From: Paulinella micropora
Lineage: Eukaryota; Cercozoa; Imbricatea; Euglyphida; Paulinellidae
DNA length: 64,000 nt
Direction: 5' to 3'
NCBI GenBank assembly: GCA_019918135.1
Contig: WBZZ01006422.1
Location: 85,001-149,000 of the forward strand
The notes beneath the pieces are model-generated. The model was not told the DNA's origin and did not search any database. It saw nothing but the letters and a program-made list of their open reading frames with translations. Positions 1 through 9,767 of the stretch are shown piece by piece. Made by a program: the position numbers and the translations under genes. Position 1 is the first letter of the stretch. Every line of letters begins with the position of its first letter.

Positions 1-474
1 TCTAATGACACCCCCGCAAAGGCAGTTCCAACACTTCCAGACGGACCGGTATGTTCAATGAAAATACTGGTCCAGACGGACCGGTATGTTCAATGAAAAT
101 ACTGGTGGCACCGACGGGAATCGAACTGGCGACAGGGCCCAGATGGTAGAACTTGACCACTGGGCTATCACGGTGTCCAAATAATAATAATAATAATAAT
201 AATAGTGCTTCTCTGTCAATGGCTGATGCATTTCTGCACATGCGCCTCCATCGTCTCACCCGTGAGGGGAGTACGAAGAATTGACGATAAGCTCTAATGA
301 CACCCCCGCAAGGGCAGTTCCAACACTTCCAGACGGGCCGGTATGTTCAATGAAAATACTGGTCCAGAAATAGACCGGTATGTTCAATGAAAATACTGGT
401 GGCACCGACGGGAATCGAACTGGCGACAGGGCCCAGATGGTAGAACTTGACCACTGGGCTATCACGGTGTCCAC

Positions 475-509
<35 letters not shown>

Positions 510-775
510 GTGCTTCTCTGTCAATGGCTGATGCATTTCTGCACATGCGCCTCCATCGTCTCACCCGTGAGGGGAGTACGAAGAATTGACGATAAGCTCT
601 AATGACACCCCCGCAAGGGCAGTTCCAACACTTCCAGACGGGCCGGTATGTTCAATGAAAATACTGGTCCGGACGGATCGGTATGTTCAATGAAAATACT
701 GGTGGCACCGACGGGAATCGAACTGGCGACAGGGCTCAGATGGTAGAACTTGACCACTGGGCTATCACGGTGTCC

Positions 776-827
<52 letters not shown>

Positions 828-830
828 GTG
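1..830 (-). repeat. Three tandem copies of a tRNA-derived SINE-like unit
   Basis: Units of about 300 bases begin near 1, 294 and 599 with the same CTCTAATGACACCCCCGCAA start. Each has a GGTATGTTCAATGAAAATACTGGT block (doubled in each copy), a tRNA-like segment, a (TAA)n run that lengthens from copy 1 to copy 3, and in the first two copies a common tail ending in GAATTGACGATAAG. Read on the minus strand, the tRNA-like part has an RNA polymerase III A box (TAGCCCAGTGG) and B box (AGTTCGATTCC), which is the hallmark of tRNA-derived SINEs. The tandem arrangement could reflect nested insertion or local duplication. The long repetitive reading frames here (runs of Leu, Ile or Asn) come from the TAA repeat and are not genes. 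Confidence 0.7.
107..179 (-). repeat. tRNA-like head of SINE copy 1
   Basis: On the minus strand the 5' GACACCG and 3' CGGTGCC ends pair with one mismatch and are followed by CCA. A-box and B-box promoter motifs are present at tRNA-like spacing. The anticodon arm does not fold cleanly, so this is a tRNA-derived retroposon head and not a working tRNA. Sister copies lie at about 401-472 and 704-776. Confidence 0.6.
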
Positions 831-999
831 TATCTCCTGCCAATTGCTGAGCCAAAAGGCCATGTGCATCCAGTCCTCCATTCCATAAGGAAAGTCTCCA
901 CACCAATCGGTGGAATAAAGGAAGTGACGGCATAGAACATTACTCTAGGAGCTTTATACCAATCAGCCCATGGAAAGGACCGATGGCCTATGTACTCCC

Positions 1000-1030
<31 letters not shown>

Positions 1031-1077
1031 TAATAATAATAATAATAATGATAACATTTGAGGTATTGCTTTCAACA
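831..1077. repeat. Further (TAA)n-flanked repeat and intron sequence
   Basis: A different 150-base segment (about 826-990) lies between two (TAA)n tracts, the second at about 999-1050. It continues the repeat cluster but lacks the tRNA-like head. The stretch ends with a 3' splice site (AG at 1077-1078), so at least its right part is intron of the CBS-domain gene that follows. No gene is seen in it. Confidence 0.45.
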
Positions 1078-1078
1078 G

Positions 1079-3342
1079 GTGGCCTCAGCTCTGCACGTGA
1101 TGGACGAAAAGAAGGAGGAAGCCATCGCCCATGACGGCTTGTAAGTTCAGAATCACCTCAACAGAGCTGCCTTGTCAGTGTTTCTACTATCGCTCGTCTC
1201 GTCCTTAGTTGGCCGTGCGTTGTTCCTTCATGATACATAGAACACCGTGTTGTACTTCGTCGATCACGTTTGTTACAGTTGGTTGCCCTTTTTCTCTTGT
1301 GCAGCCTGACGACAGCCGTTTCTCATTCCTTCAAGGGCCAAGATCCTTCTTTAGCTTGTAAGTCGTTTGTTCGCGGTCTCAAACACAAGGACCATGGTCT
1401 GTCTTGAACAGATCTGTCGCGTCGCAACCCTTTCAAGCCACTGAAGCCTGAGTCCACCCTTCTTGAGGTCCAGCAGCTTTCCAGATCCACCCCTGTTGTT
1501 CTTGCCCCAGTATACTCAATCTACATCAGCCAAGAATTAATCTACATCAGCCCAGAATTAATGCCCTTTTTTCTTTCTTGTGTCTGTGTGTGTGTGTGTG
1601 TGTGCAGGCAGCCGAGCTGTTACGGGGCAGGAATGTCCATCGCGGTCTTTAATCTTCGTCATTTACTTGATGTTCATGTGTGGTGTGTTTGCTGGACGCA
1701 AGTGCCCATTCTGGACAAGCAAGGTCGAGTGGCTAGCATCGTCTCGCAGTCCTCAATCATAGACTTCATTCTCAAGCACAAGGTTTTCAATCACCATCGT
1801 TTCCTCCACCAATAATAATTGCGGCGCAATACAGGCAGTTGCTACTGAAGAACTGAAGCAAACGGTACCAACGTTATCAGTATTGGATAGGAATATCCAC
1901 ATCTGCATTTGCACTATTCTGCACTGTTATGATACAGTTAAAGAAAGGAATATAAGTGTACTTTATCCATCTCAAAATCCTCGCTATGCCATGACAGTTA
2001 AGGGAGATTAACTTGGGCTTCAAGACAGTCAAAACTGTCAGAGCAGTCGATACAGGTCCACCACATTGCTGTTGCGCGCACCGAACAGTACAAATTTGAT
2101 TGACGTGCAGCTCGAACGGCCTTCGCTCTTCTGGCTGAGGTATTGCAAGCTTGGGAAAGATGGTGCAGGGCGCTTCATGTTCTGTTTGTCCTTGTTGCAG
2201 ACCAATTTGAGTGGGATCGGAGTGACGGACGAAGAAGGGACTTTGATCGGAAACACAAGCGCCAGAGACATCAAGGCAAGCGTTCCCGCTAGTTCTGCTC
2301 AACTTGATGTTTGTTGTTAACGTATTTTGTTAGTACTTTATCAAGAATGGCGGTGCTTCGCTGGACTCTCCGATCATGGACTACTTGGCCATGATCCGAC
2401 AAAAGCCTTCCAAGACGGTTAGTCTGCCTGCAAGTTCTGTGCAAAGTCACCGTCAACCACGCCAAATATCCTTGCTCTACAGGATAAGTATCCAGTGTCT
2501 GCAGTGAAAGAAAGCACTACTTTAGGCCGTTTACTAGGTGACTCCTGTTCCTCCTCCTTTTTCTTCTCCTTCTTCTTCTTCTTCTTCTTCTTCTTCTTCT
2601 TCTTCTTCTTCTTCTTCTTCTTTCTTCTTCTTTCTTCTTTCTTCTTCTTCCTTCTTCTTCTTCTTTCTTCTTCTTCCTTCTTCTTTCTTCTTTCTTCTTC
2701 TTTCTTCTTCTTCTTCTTCTTCTTCTTCTTCTCCTCCTCCTCCTCCTCCTCCTCCTCCCTCCTTCCTTCCTTTTTTCCTTTTTTCCTTTTTTCCTTTTTT
2801 CCTTCTTTCCTTGTTTCTTTCCTTGTTTCTTTCTTTCTTTCTTTCTTTCTTTTCTTCTTTCTTTCTTCTTTCTTTCTTTTCTTCTTTCTTTCTTTTCTTC
2901 TTTCCTCGTTCTTCTTTCCTTCTTTCTTTCTTTCTTTCCTTCTTCTTTCCTTCTTTCCTTCTTCTTTCTTTCTTTCTTTCTTTTATTTCTTTATTTCTTT
3001 CTTTCTTTCTTTCCTTCTTCTTTCTTCTTCCTTCTTCCTCCTTCTTTCTTCTTTCTTCTTTCTTCTTCTTTCTTGTTTCTTCTTTCTTCTTTCTTCTTTT
3101 TCTTTCTTCTTTCTTCTTTCTTCTTCTTTCTTCCTTCTTCCTTCTTCTTTCTTCCTTCTTCCTTCTCCTTCTTCTTCCTTCTTCTTCTTCCTTCTTCCTT
3201 CTTCCTTCCTTCTTCCTTCCTTCTTCTTCCTTCTTCCTTCTTCCTTCCTCCTTCTCTCCTTCTTCTTCCTTCTTCCTTCTTTCTTCTTTCTTTTCTTCTT
3301 TCTTCTTTCTTCTTTCTTCTTCTTCTTCTTCTGGTTTTTTCT

Positions 3343-3378
<36 letters not shown>

Positions 3379-4098
3379 TTCTTTTCTTTCTTTCTCTTTC
3401 TTTCTTTCTTTCTTTCTTTCCTTTCCTTTCCTTTCCTTTCCTTTCCTTCCTTCCTTCCTTCCTTCCTTCCTTCCTTCTTTCTTTCTTTCTTTCTTTCTTT
3501 CCTTCCTTCCTTGATGCCTTCCTTCTTTCCTTCTTTCTTTCTTCCTTCCTTTTTTCCTTCCTTCCTTTTTTCCTTTTTTCCTTCCTTCTTTCCTTCCTTC
3601 TTTCCTTCCTTCTTTTGTTCCTTCTTTTGTCCTTCTTTCGTCCTTCTTTCTTTTCTTTATTCTCGTTCTTCTTTCCTTCATTCCTTCTTTCCTTCCTTCT
3701 TTTGTTCCTTCTTTTGTCCTTCTTTCGTCCTTCTTTCTTTTCTTTATTCTCGTTCTTCTTTCCTTCATTCTTCTTTTTCTTCTTCTTCTTCTTCTTCTTC
3801 TTCTTCTTTTTCTTCCTCCTCCTCCTCCTATTCTTCCTCCTCCTTTTTTTCTCGCCTTTTTTTCCGTCTTTCCCCCTCTCAGTCGCTGCGCACGATGGAT
3901 TACTGACCCAACATGTTGCTTGCAGGAATCATGGGGGCGACCAAGTATCACAGGTAATGATCCTCAAAGTACCAGGATGTTTCTTATCTTCCTTTTTTGG
4001 ATAGGCTGTTCATTGAAAATTCAGAAGGCCAACCGATCGGAGTTGTTTCGGTGACTGATCTATTGGTCGATACTTCACCCCTTCATGTCGTGAAATGA
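1079..4098 (+). CDS. CBS-domain protein, SNF4/AMPK-gamma-like (3' part, about 12 exons)
   Basis: Exons read from splice signals and frame: 1079-1140, 1305-1357, 1412-1467, 1608-1644, 1703-1782, 1998-2055, 2111-2139, 2201-2275, 2334-2417, 2483-2537, 3926-3953, 4005-4098 (TGA). The frame stays open across every junction. The spliced product has repeated CBS-type strands: VPILDKQGRVASIVSQSSII, then GIGVTDEEGTLIGNTSARDI, then LFIENSEGQPIGVVSVTDLL. CBS pairs bind adenine nucleotides, and the order and spacing resemble energy-sensing gamma subunits of SNF1/AMPK; that assignment is inference. The 5' end lies outside the window. The exon ending at 2275 uses a GC donor. Intron 10 is a giant pyrimidine repeat. 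All other introns are short, which fits a compact protist gene. Confidence 0.75.
2538..3925. repeat. 1.4-kb polypyrimidine (CTT/CCTT/CTTT) intron
   Basis: Nearly every base from about 2545 to 3885 on the plus strand is C or T. It runs as (CTT)n, then (CTC)n, (CTTT)n and (CCTT)n, with occasional G or A. A roughly 80-base unit with TTTGTCCTTCTTTCGTCC is repeated at about 3612-3680 and 3693-3765. A GT donor opens it at 2538 and TTGCTTGCAG closes it at 3925, so it sits inside intron 10 of the CBS gene. The very long Ser/Phe/Leu or Arg/Lys/Glu reading frames across it on both strands are products of the repeat. Such homopurine-homopyrimidine mirror sequence can form triplex (H-) DNA. Confidence 0.9.
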
Positions 4099-4619
4099 TC
4101 TGTTCACATTCCTGTATAGGTCTACATTCTCAAGGATGATGACCACACAGCATGAGGACTTCGCAGCAACAACAACAGCAACTGCTTACCCGCAAGCAAG
4201 GAGGCTGATGTTGAGGTGACAAGGAGGTTGATGGTGACAAACTTGCTGCAGGAAGCTTTTCCTTTACGTTTCCAAACTAGTTGGACAAAAGTAACCAGAA
4301 TTTTCAGTATAGCAATGTGTTACTCACGATAGCTAGAGCCAGTGATGTGCATGTATATTTGAGTTATATAGACACCGTGAAGCATTTTTATCTTGTGTGT
4401 GAGAGGGTGTGTGTATATGTGTGTGTGTGTGTTACCGACCTCTTGTTCATTAATGAAGACTGCCCGGACACTTTGAGGTTGTTTGTAATGGATGTCTGAT
4501 TATGTCGGCGAAACCGTCTGCTTCAATCTCAATCATTTGAACTGATACAGTTCAGATGTGGTCTATTGTATTACTAGATGATTTCAGATACTTTACCGTC
4601 AGTCAGTGTTAGACTACTG

Positions 4620-4816
4620 TTATTAATAAAGCAATCTATGATAGCTACTACACTCTCAACACACTACAACAACTTTAATGAGAAAAGGCGCCAACAGACG
4701 CGCCACGTAACTTGACTGGCCGGATCATAAGTAATGGCTCTAACGACACCGTTACTCCGATACGGCCGGTCCATATTAATAACTATTAATTATTAGTTCC
4801 AACACTCCCCCTGGAA
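4620..4816 (-). repeat. Probable Copia LTR remnant with polypurine tract
   Basis: On the minus strand a purine run (CCAGGGGGAG) is followed directly by TGTTGGAACTAAT, the typical start of a Ty1/Copia LTR after its polypurine tract. Downstream there is a GGACCGGCCG block resembling the GGCCGGTCAGCCGG of the Copia LTR at 25373. The other end of the LTR and its partner are not visible. The stretch 4099-4619 holds the 3' flank of the CBS gene with a short (GT)n run near 4400-4430. The stretch 4817-5228 holds nothing recognised. Confidence 0.4.
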
Positions 4817-5233
4817 CAAAGTATTAATAAATTATATTAAGTTACGTCTCCTACTACTATTTTGTGAAACATTAGAAAACACAAACTCAAAACATATTCT
4901 CTTACCCTCACTCTCTCCGAGAAGTAATGTTGGGTTGGCTACGTATATTCGGGCCTACCCAACGAGACGAGGATCAACTCCCTACTCTCCCTATCTCGCA
5001 AATGAGTAAGACCACATACATGTGTATCATATAAGAATACAGAGATATGATAATAACTTCAAAAGAAGTAATACCATAACAGTGTTGACTCCCAGTAGAT
5101 ATATGAAAATATATATGTGTATATATGATATATATTCACATATGATCATAATATGAAAACTAAAATTTGGAAGCGCTTCGGGGCAGTAAGGGGATATGTC
5201 ACCTAAAAATAACACTTGAAAACTTGGTAATAT

Positions 5234-5509
5234 ATTGCTGTTGACATTCAAGACAACAACAAAAATTAGTTTTTCATTTTTGTGTCAGATTTTCATTTTT
5301 GTGACAGTTTTTCATTTTTGTGACAAAAATTCAAATTTTCAAATTTAACGGTAACATTTCGCGAAAATTTACGATATTTTGCGGACGAATATAGCAGTTA
5401 ATTTGAAAAATTCAAATTTTCACCCAAAATCAAAATTCCAACCAAAACTGAAATTCCAACCAAAACAGAAAAATCAATTTTTTTGGTTGTCTTGAATGTC
5501 AACAGCAAT
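5234..5509. mobile_element. 276-bp MITE with 24-bp inverted ends
   Basis: ATTGCTGTTGACATTCAAGA at the left end is matched by its inverted copy at the right end. The element is flanked by AATAT on both sides (5229-5233 and 5510-5514), a 5-bp target duplication. The interior is AT-rich with a threefold TTTTTCATTTTTGTG motif and no reading frame. It is a non-autonomous DNA transposon of unassigned superfamily. Confidence 0.75.
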
Positions 5510-5584
5510 AATATGTGGGGACAAAGACACAATATCTGTAATTACTGGCGTGTCTGGTACATCCGACTGGTCTGACGTACATCA

Positions 5585-5819
5585 TGTAATGCCCCCAACG
5601 ATAGCTCGTAAAAAGTCGGTAATACAACCAAACACAGTCCTCAAAAGATGAGAATGATGTCTCGTTATATTAGCTCAGTGAAGCCAAAAAGGAAAACGGC
5701 AACAGACCAGGAATAAAATTGCATCAGGTCCAATCCGGACAAATAATACTGAAAAACAAGCTGGTGCACCTGTCAGCAGGAAAAGGTACTTTTTACCTGC
5801 TATCCGGGGGGTGCCTACA
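5585..5819 (-). repeat. 3' LTR of element A
   Basis: Direct repeat of 19071-19308, starting TGTAATGCCCCC and ending TGCCTACA on the plus strand, so both ends are TG...CA. Differences between copies are a few substitutions and a 3-base indel. ATCA lies just before this copy and just after the other, a likely 4-bp target duplication. On the minus strand a purine tract (GGGAGGGGG) lies immediately before it, which makes this the 3' LTR. Confidence 0.85.
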
Positions 5820-6666
5820 GTACCCCCTCCCGATTTTATGACGGAAATAGCATTTTCGTCGTACATCTTCTGATTTCTTTCTGCAAATAGTATGCGCTAT
5901 GGAGTCATGCCACACAGCGCATCGACCCACGGATAGACGCTAACTTTCAAAAGACGATAAATATATCCTCATACTGCACGTCAAAGCGGGTTCTCCAGCC
6001 ATTCTTGTAGATTTTTAAACTCCTTCCCCTCAATCTCTTTTTTTTTTTCGGCAGTATGTCAAGAACAAACGTACTATTAATAAAAAAATACAAGCAACGT
6101 GGTGCTGTAGTACGATTCCCCCTTTGATCTCCTTCTTCTTATCATTATCATTATTATTATCATTATTATTATTATTATTATTCACAGGGAGATCGTAAGT
6201 ACATTGTCTTTTTTAATGACATACCCTTGTATAAGGCGGATATCCTATGATATAGTATTAGGGGGCCAGTAGCTATATCCGAAGTCGAGGTGTATGTACC
6301 CGACCCTGCGATATACCGACACAAGTAGAGATTGACCGTGCTCAGGTACGACAGTATATAATCTATCGTAAAAAATAATTTAATGAAAGTTTCAGAGAAC
6401 ATTTCATTTTCGAGAACATCATCCCAGGACTTGGAAAGGGTCATACCCGGGAACACCATCGCTCAATACACTAGCGATCCCCGTATACGGTGTAGTATCA
6501 TCGTCGATCGACCTTTCGCACTCGTATGTTGCGATCGAATGCCAAGTTATATCACTGAGTCTTTTTTATATTCATATTGATAACTGATGATGCATGATCA
6601 AATCATGATACGCCGTGGGCAATCAACCAGTTTGTTTGAGACGCATAAAGAAAAATAGTTTCCTTG
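5820..6666 (-). other. 3' untranslated part of element A
   Basis: This lies between the stop of the integrase-type ORF and the 3' LTR. It holds the polypurine tract at about 5823-5832 (GGGAGGGGG on the minus strand) and an (ATT)n microsatellite at about 6140-6182. No convincing gene is present. Confidence 0.5.
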
Positions 6667-8217
6667 TTACTGCCTTCGTCCTCTGGCGCGGATTTCTTTA
6701 CCTGGTGGAGGACCACCAACAAAAGTCATATCAAACTTTGACTGTTCGAGAATGTCCCAGATCTTATATTTAGGGATTCCGCCCAACGATAATTCAAAAG
6801 GGATATCAATCACTCCTCTTGGCAGTGTCTGAATGGTCCACGCAGTGTAATCCTTGTCTCTGGGAGTAGTTGTATCATCCCATGTCTCGAGACTTTTTGC
6901 GTCTTTATATACTGGCAGATAATGTCTTGCCTTTGGATCCTCAACCGGGTCCATACTTCTCCAAAACTGGAGTATCGGTTGTACTATCTTTGCGGCTGAT
7001 GATATTTTGAGTGTCCGTGTGACACGCATCTGTCGTGGGACCGCCACGACCCGCATCAAGTATAAGTCTGAGAGAGTGTCATCAGCGACATGTTGTTCCG
7101 CTGGTCTCATCAGATAGAAAGCAACTTTCACCCATGCGATGGTTGCTATCGCATCGCCTTCCTTCCATCGCTCATGGACAATCTCAACGTTGCCCGCGCT
7201 TGGGTCAGTGTCCGTCCCCTCCTCCTCCTGGTGGACGTCCTTTGATCCCATCGACCTCATCGCCTTCCTCGGTTGGTCGTTGATAAGATCATTCCGCGCT
7301 CTCCTTAGCTGCGCCTCTGTGATCTTCTCCTTCTTTCCGCTATGCTCTCGCGGAGACTTGGACTGAGTCCCCACCGCGCTTATGCGGTCAGTCTTCTCCT
7401 TGCTGTCCACCTCACTCTCCTCCTTCTCAGCTATCGGTGCCCGATAAGCATCGTCTTGGTCTATGCCAGCCTCCTTGTGGATGGGCGGCACCTCTTTGAA
7501 ATCATCCTTCATCCGTTTTAACGCCTCCTCAACGGATTCATCTTCCAGTAAGAAGGGATCATACTTAATCAGCCTTCTTACATTCACAATTTGCACCTTC
7601 CCTCTACCCCTGATCTTGTAGTTCAGAGGTCCCGTCTGTTCCATAATCTGATAAGGTCCTTTCCAGTGAGTGAACAGCTTAGAGCTGACTCCTTTCGGGA
7701 CTTGAGGATGGTACAACAGTTCAATATCCCCAACCTGAAACTTGATCTGATCCAAGTGCGCTTGTCGCACCCCTTCAGCATCAGTCTTTCGGCGCTCCGC
7801 CTCTGGTTCTCTGTCCTCCTCCAAGCCTAAGTCCTCTTCCGAGACATCATCTGGGCCCGTCTTTTCATACGTGACCGTGTCTGGCTCATCATCTTTACCG
7901 AGCTCCACCAGCATGTTAATGAGTCTCGCGTATTGCAAAGGAGCTTTATGGGTGTAAAAACCATCAAAGCATGTGAATGCTTGCGGTATCAATTTCAACT
8001 TGTCGAGGTCTCTGAGCTTCCGCTTGTATGCACTGCTCTTCTCACGAGTTCCCATACGACAAGCCACCACTAGCTGTTGCTTGCGAGAGGGTACCGGTAT
8101 AGGATGATCAATAAGCCGGTCCCTTATTTCCTGCGCCCATATCGCCTTCTCATTATATGGCAGGATAATAGTATACTGCTTATTATTTTCGAATAAAGTC
8201 CATAAGCATTTCTTCAC
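6667..8217 (-). CDS. Retroelement protein with integrase C-terminal (SH3-like) domain
   Basis: Open frame of 516 codons. Residues about 150-220 match the C-terminal DNA-binding domain of Gypsy integrases, with the pattern FQVGDIELLYHP ... HWKGPYQIMEQTGPLNYKI. No DDE catalytic core precedes it. The first 150 residues and the last 290 are not recognised; the latter are charged and include a Glu/Lys-rich linker. It starts 5 bases after the protease-type ORF ends, as if RT to integrase core had been deleted and the rest kept open. It could supply a DNA- or RNA-binding function in trans-mobilised particles; that is inference. Confidence 0.6.
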   Translation of the reverse strand: MKKCLWTLFENNKQYTIILPYNEKAIWAQEIRDRLIDHPIPVPSRKQQLVVACRMGTREKSSAYKRKLRDLDKLKLIPQAFTCFDGFYTHKAPLQYARLINMLVELGKDDEPDTVTYEKTGPDDVSEEDLGLEEDREPEAERRKTDAEGVRQAHLDQIKFQVGDIELLYHPQVPKGVSSKLFTHWKGPYQIMEQTGPLNYKIRGRGKVQIVNVRRLIKYDPFLLEDESVEEALKRMKDDFKEVPPIHKEAGIDQDDAYRAPIAEKEESEVDSKEKTDRISAVGTQSKSPREHSGKKEKITEAQLRRARNDLINDQPRKAMRSMGSKDVHQEEEGTDTDPSAGNVEIVHERWKEGDAIATIAWVKVAFYLMRPAEQHVADDTLSDLYLMRVVAVPRQMRVTRTLKISSAAKIVQPILQFWRSMDPVEDPKARHYLPVYKDAKSLETWDDTTTPRDKDYTAWTIQTLPRGVIDIPFELSLGGIPKYKIWDILEQSKFDMTFVGGPPPGKEIRARGRRQ

Positions 8218-8222
8218 TTCAG

Positions 8223-9284
8223 TTAGTGAACGGGGCCACGTCGGCTCGTCACCCCAGAAATCAGTAATAAACTTTTAATAGTTTCTGGTGGAGTATCCGG
8301 GATTCGCCCCGTTCTCCTTGGTAAAAACGCCTCCCTTTTTTCTTCTCCTACTTTCGCATGGAAACAGTATCCGTTAGTAATATGGACATCTGTTCCTACT
8401 CCTTCCTCGAATCTCGCCAACGACGGGCTTCTTTGTGCGACACATATAATCTCCTCCTTTCGCTTTTCGATTAAGTCATCAATAGACTTTTTGTCCCAAT
8501 GGCATGTCGGAACTGTGACAGTGCACACTTGGGATTCCCAATTGTCGGTCCAGGACAGCTCATCCGGTCTTACGACATGGGGGTGAACGTACACCTCAAG
8601 TGCCTCATGTGCGATGGCCATCTTTTTGTGATCCGTCGCTAGACTCAGCTCATAAGCCTCATAAGAGTCAGTAGCGTTGAAGGGATCAATATCGTTCTCT
8701 TCTCCTCTTTTTACTCCATATATCACTCGCCGTGCGGCGCAATCAATCACAGCCCCCATCGTAGCCAATTGGTCATACGATAGTAATATTGACCCGTGGT
8801 AACCGGGGACGACATAAAGGTCCATGCGGTATACTCGTGCGGATTTCAATTTAAAGGTCAGTGTGATGATTCCCGTGATGACCGTCCGGCTACCCACTCC
8901 CTTCAGAGTGCCAGTCGAATTTTTCATACTTCCGTCCACCCAGTCCCGGTATCGATTAAAAAACTTCCGGCCGACAATATTAATATTCGCCATCGTATCA
9001 TTACCAACTTTTAATATTGTCTTCAATGTTTCACAATAAAGTTCCGTATAACACAGAGCATCGGGCCTGTGTATATTGGCTGCGAGAACAAGAACTTTAC
9101 GTTCCAAATTTTGGAGTCTTGTCTCTAAGTTTTTCAACTCCTCCTTCTTCTCCTCCTGCTTCACCTCATTAACATTTTTATTATTCTGCGGTACTGGTGC
9201 GTTTACTATGTGAGCGACATTGTCTTGTGGTACTTGAGTACACACATTGTCTTTTTGCTCGCCACCCGCCGCGATCGTAGACAT
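8223..9284 (-). CDS. Retropepsin-like aspartic protease ORF of element A
   Basis: Open frame of 353 codons. The N-terminal 60 residues are Lys/Glu-rich and probably coiled. The middle has the retropepsin order: a putative active-site strand (VGNDTMANINIVGRKFF), a flap-like GVGSRTVITGIITLTF, and a C-terminal strand pair (PGYHGSILLSYDQLATMGAV). The usual Asp-Thr/Ser-Gly reads Asp-Thr-Met, so activity is doubtful. A YR element separates it from Gag upstream, and the integrase-type ORF follows directly. Confidence 0.55.
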   Translation of the reverse strand: MSTIAAGGEQKDNVCTQVPQDNVAHIVNAPVPQNNKNVNEVKQEEKKEELKNLETRLQNLERKVLVLAANIHRPDALCYTELYCETLKTILKVGNDTMANINIVGRKFFNRYRDWVDGSMKNSTGTLKGVGSRTVITGIITLTFKLKSARVYRMDLYVVPGYHGSILLSYDQLATMGAVIDCAARRVIYGVKRGEENDIDPFNATDSYEAYELSLATDHKKMAIAHEALEVYVHPHVVRPDELSWTDNWESQVCTVTVPTCHWDKKSIDDLIEKRKEEIICVAQRSPSLARFEEGVGTDVHITNGYCFHAKVGEEKREAFLPRRTGRIPDTPPETIKSLLLISGVTSRRGPVH

Positions 9285-9293
9285 TGAGTCTGT

Positions 9294-9509
9294 TCATGGT
9301 TGTTTGCTTGGCCGAGGCGATACGTCTGCCATTGGCCTCCTCGCCTCCATCGCAAGTCTCGCCTTCCTATTTGCATCAGTTATCATTGGTAACCGTGAGG
9401 TATGAACGGGTATGAGACTACCTTGGGGCTGCAGTCTCTGTGTACCCACATCTTTGTATTCAGATTGAGGAAGCGTTGGCCCAGTCTGCACAACAGCATT
9501 AGAAAGCAC
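9294..9509 (-). CDS. Short ORF of element A upstream of the protease
   Basis: 71 codons, not recognised, rich in Pro, Arg and Gln. It lies between the left border of the YR retroelement and the protease ORF and is in the same direction. It may be the downstream part of the Gag/linker frame cut off by the YR insertion. Confidence 0.35.
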   Translation of the reverse strand: MLSNAVVQTGPTLPQSEYKDVGTQRLQPQGSLIPVHTSRLPMITDANRKARLAMEARRPMADVSPRPSKQP

Positions 9510-9767
9510 TGTGACTTTAGGGTTAAAGTTTCCGAATCGTAGTTTCGAATTTACTTAGAATGAGAGCAGAAAAGCTTTATTGGCCTAAATCTTCCGAACT
9601 CGTCGGAGTAGTGTGGAGGGAAAGGGGCTAGGCTCAAATAATTCAGGACTCAAGTTTACAAAACACTAACAGTTGGCGGCTCTGATGTCCACTCGGGACA
9701 CAGACAGCCGCACCGAAAAACTTGAGTACTGAAACCGAACTTTACAAAAACCTCCAACAATTTGAGC

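Noticed and set aside
107..179. Possible functional tRNA genes in the three repeat units
   Set aside because: Promoter boxes and acceptor ends are tRNA-like, but no clean anticodon stem-loop is seen and the copies are part of a repeat unit, so SINE is the better call.
599..1075. 158-codon minus-strand frame with poly-Ile and poly-Leu
   Set aside because: It translates (TAA)n tracts and SINE-like repeats; no independent coding signal.
2495..4004. Very long frames rich in Ser/Phe/Leu (plus) or Arg/Lys/Glu (minus)
   Set aside because: They are translations of the polypyrimidine repeat inside an intron; all frames are open because C/T-only or G/A-only codons contain few stops.
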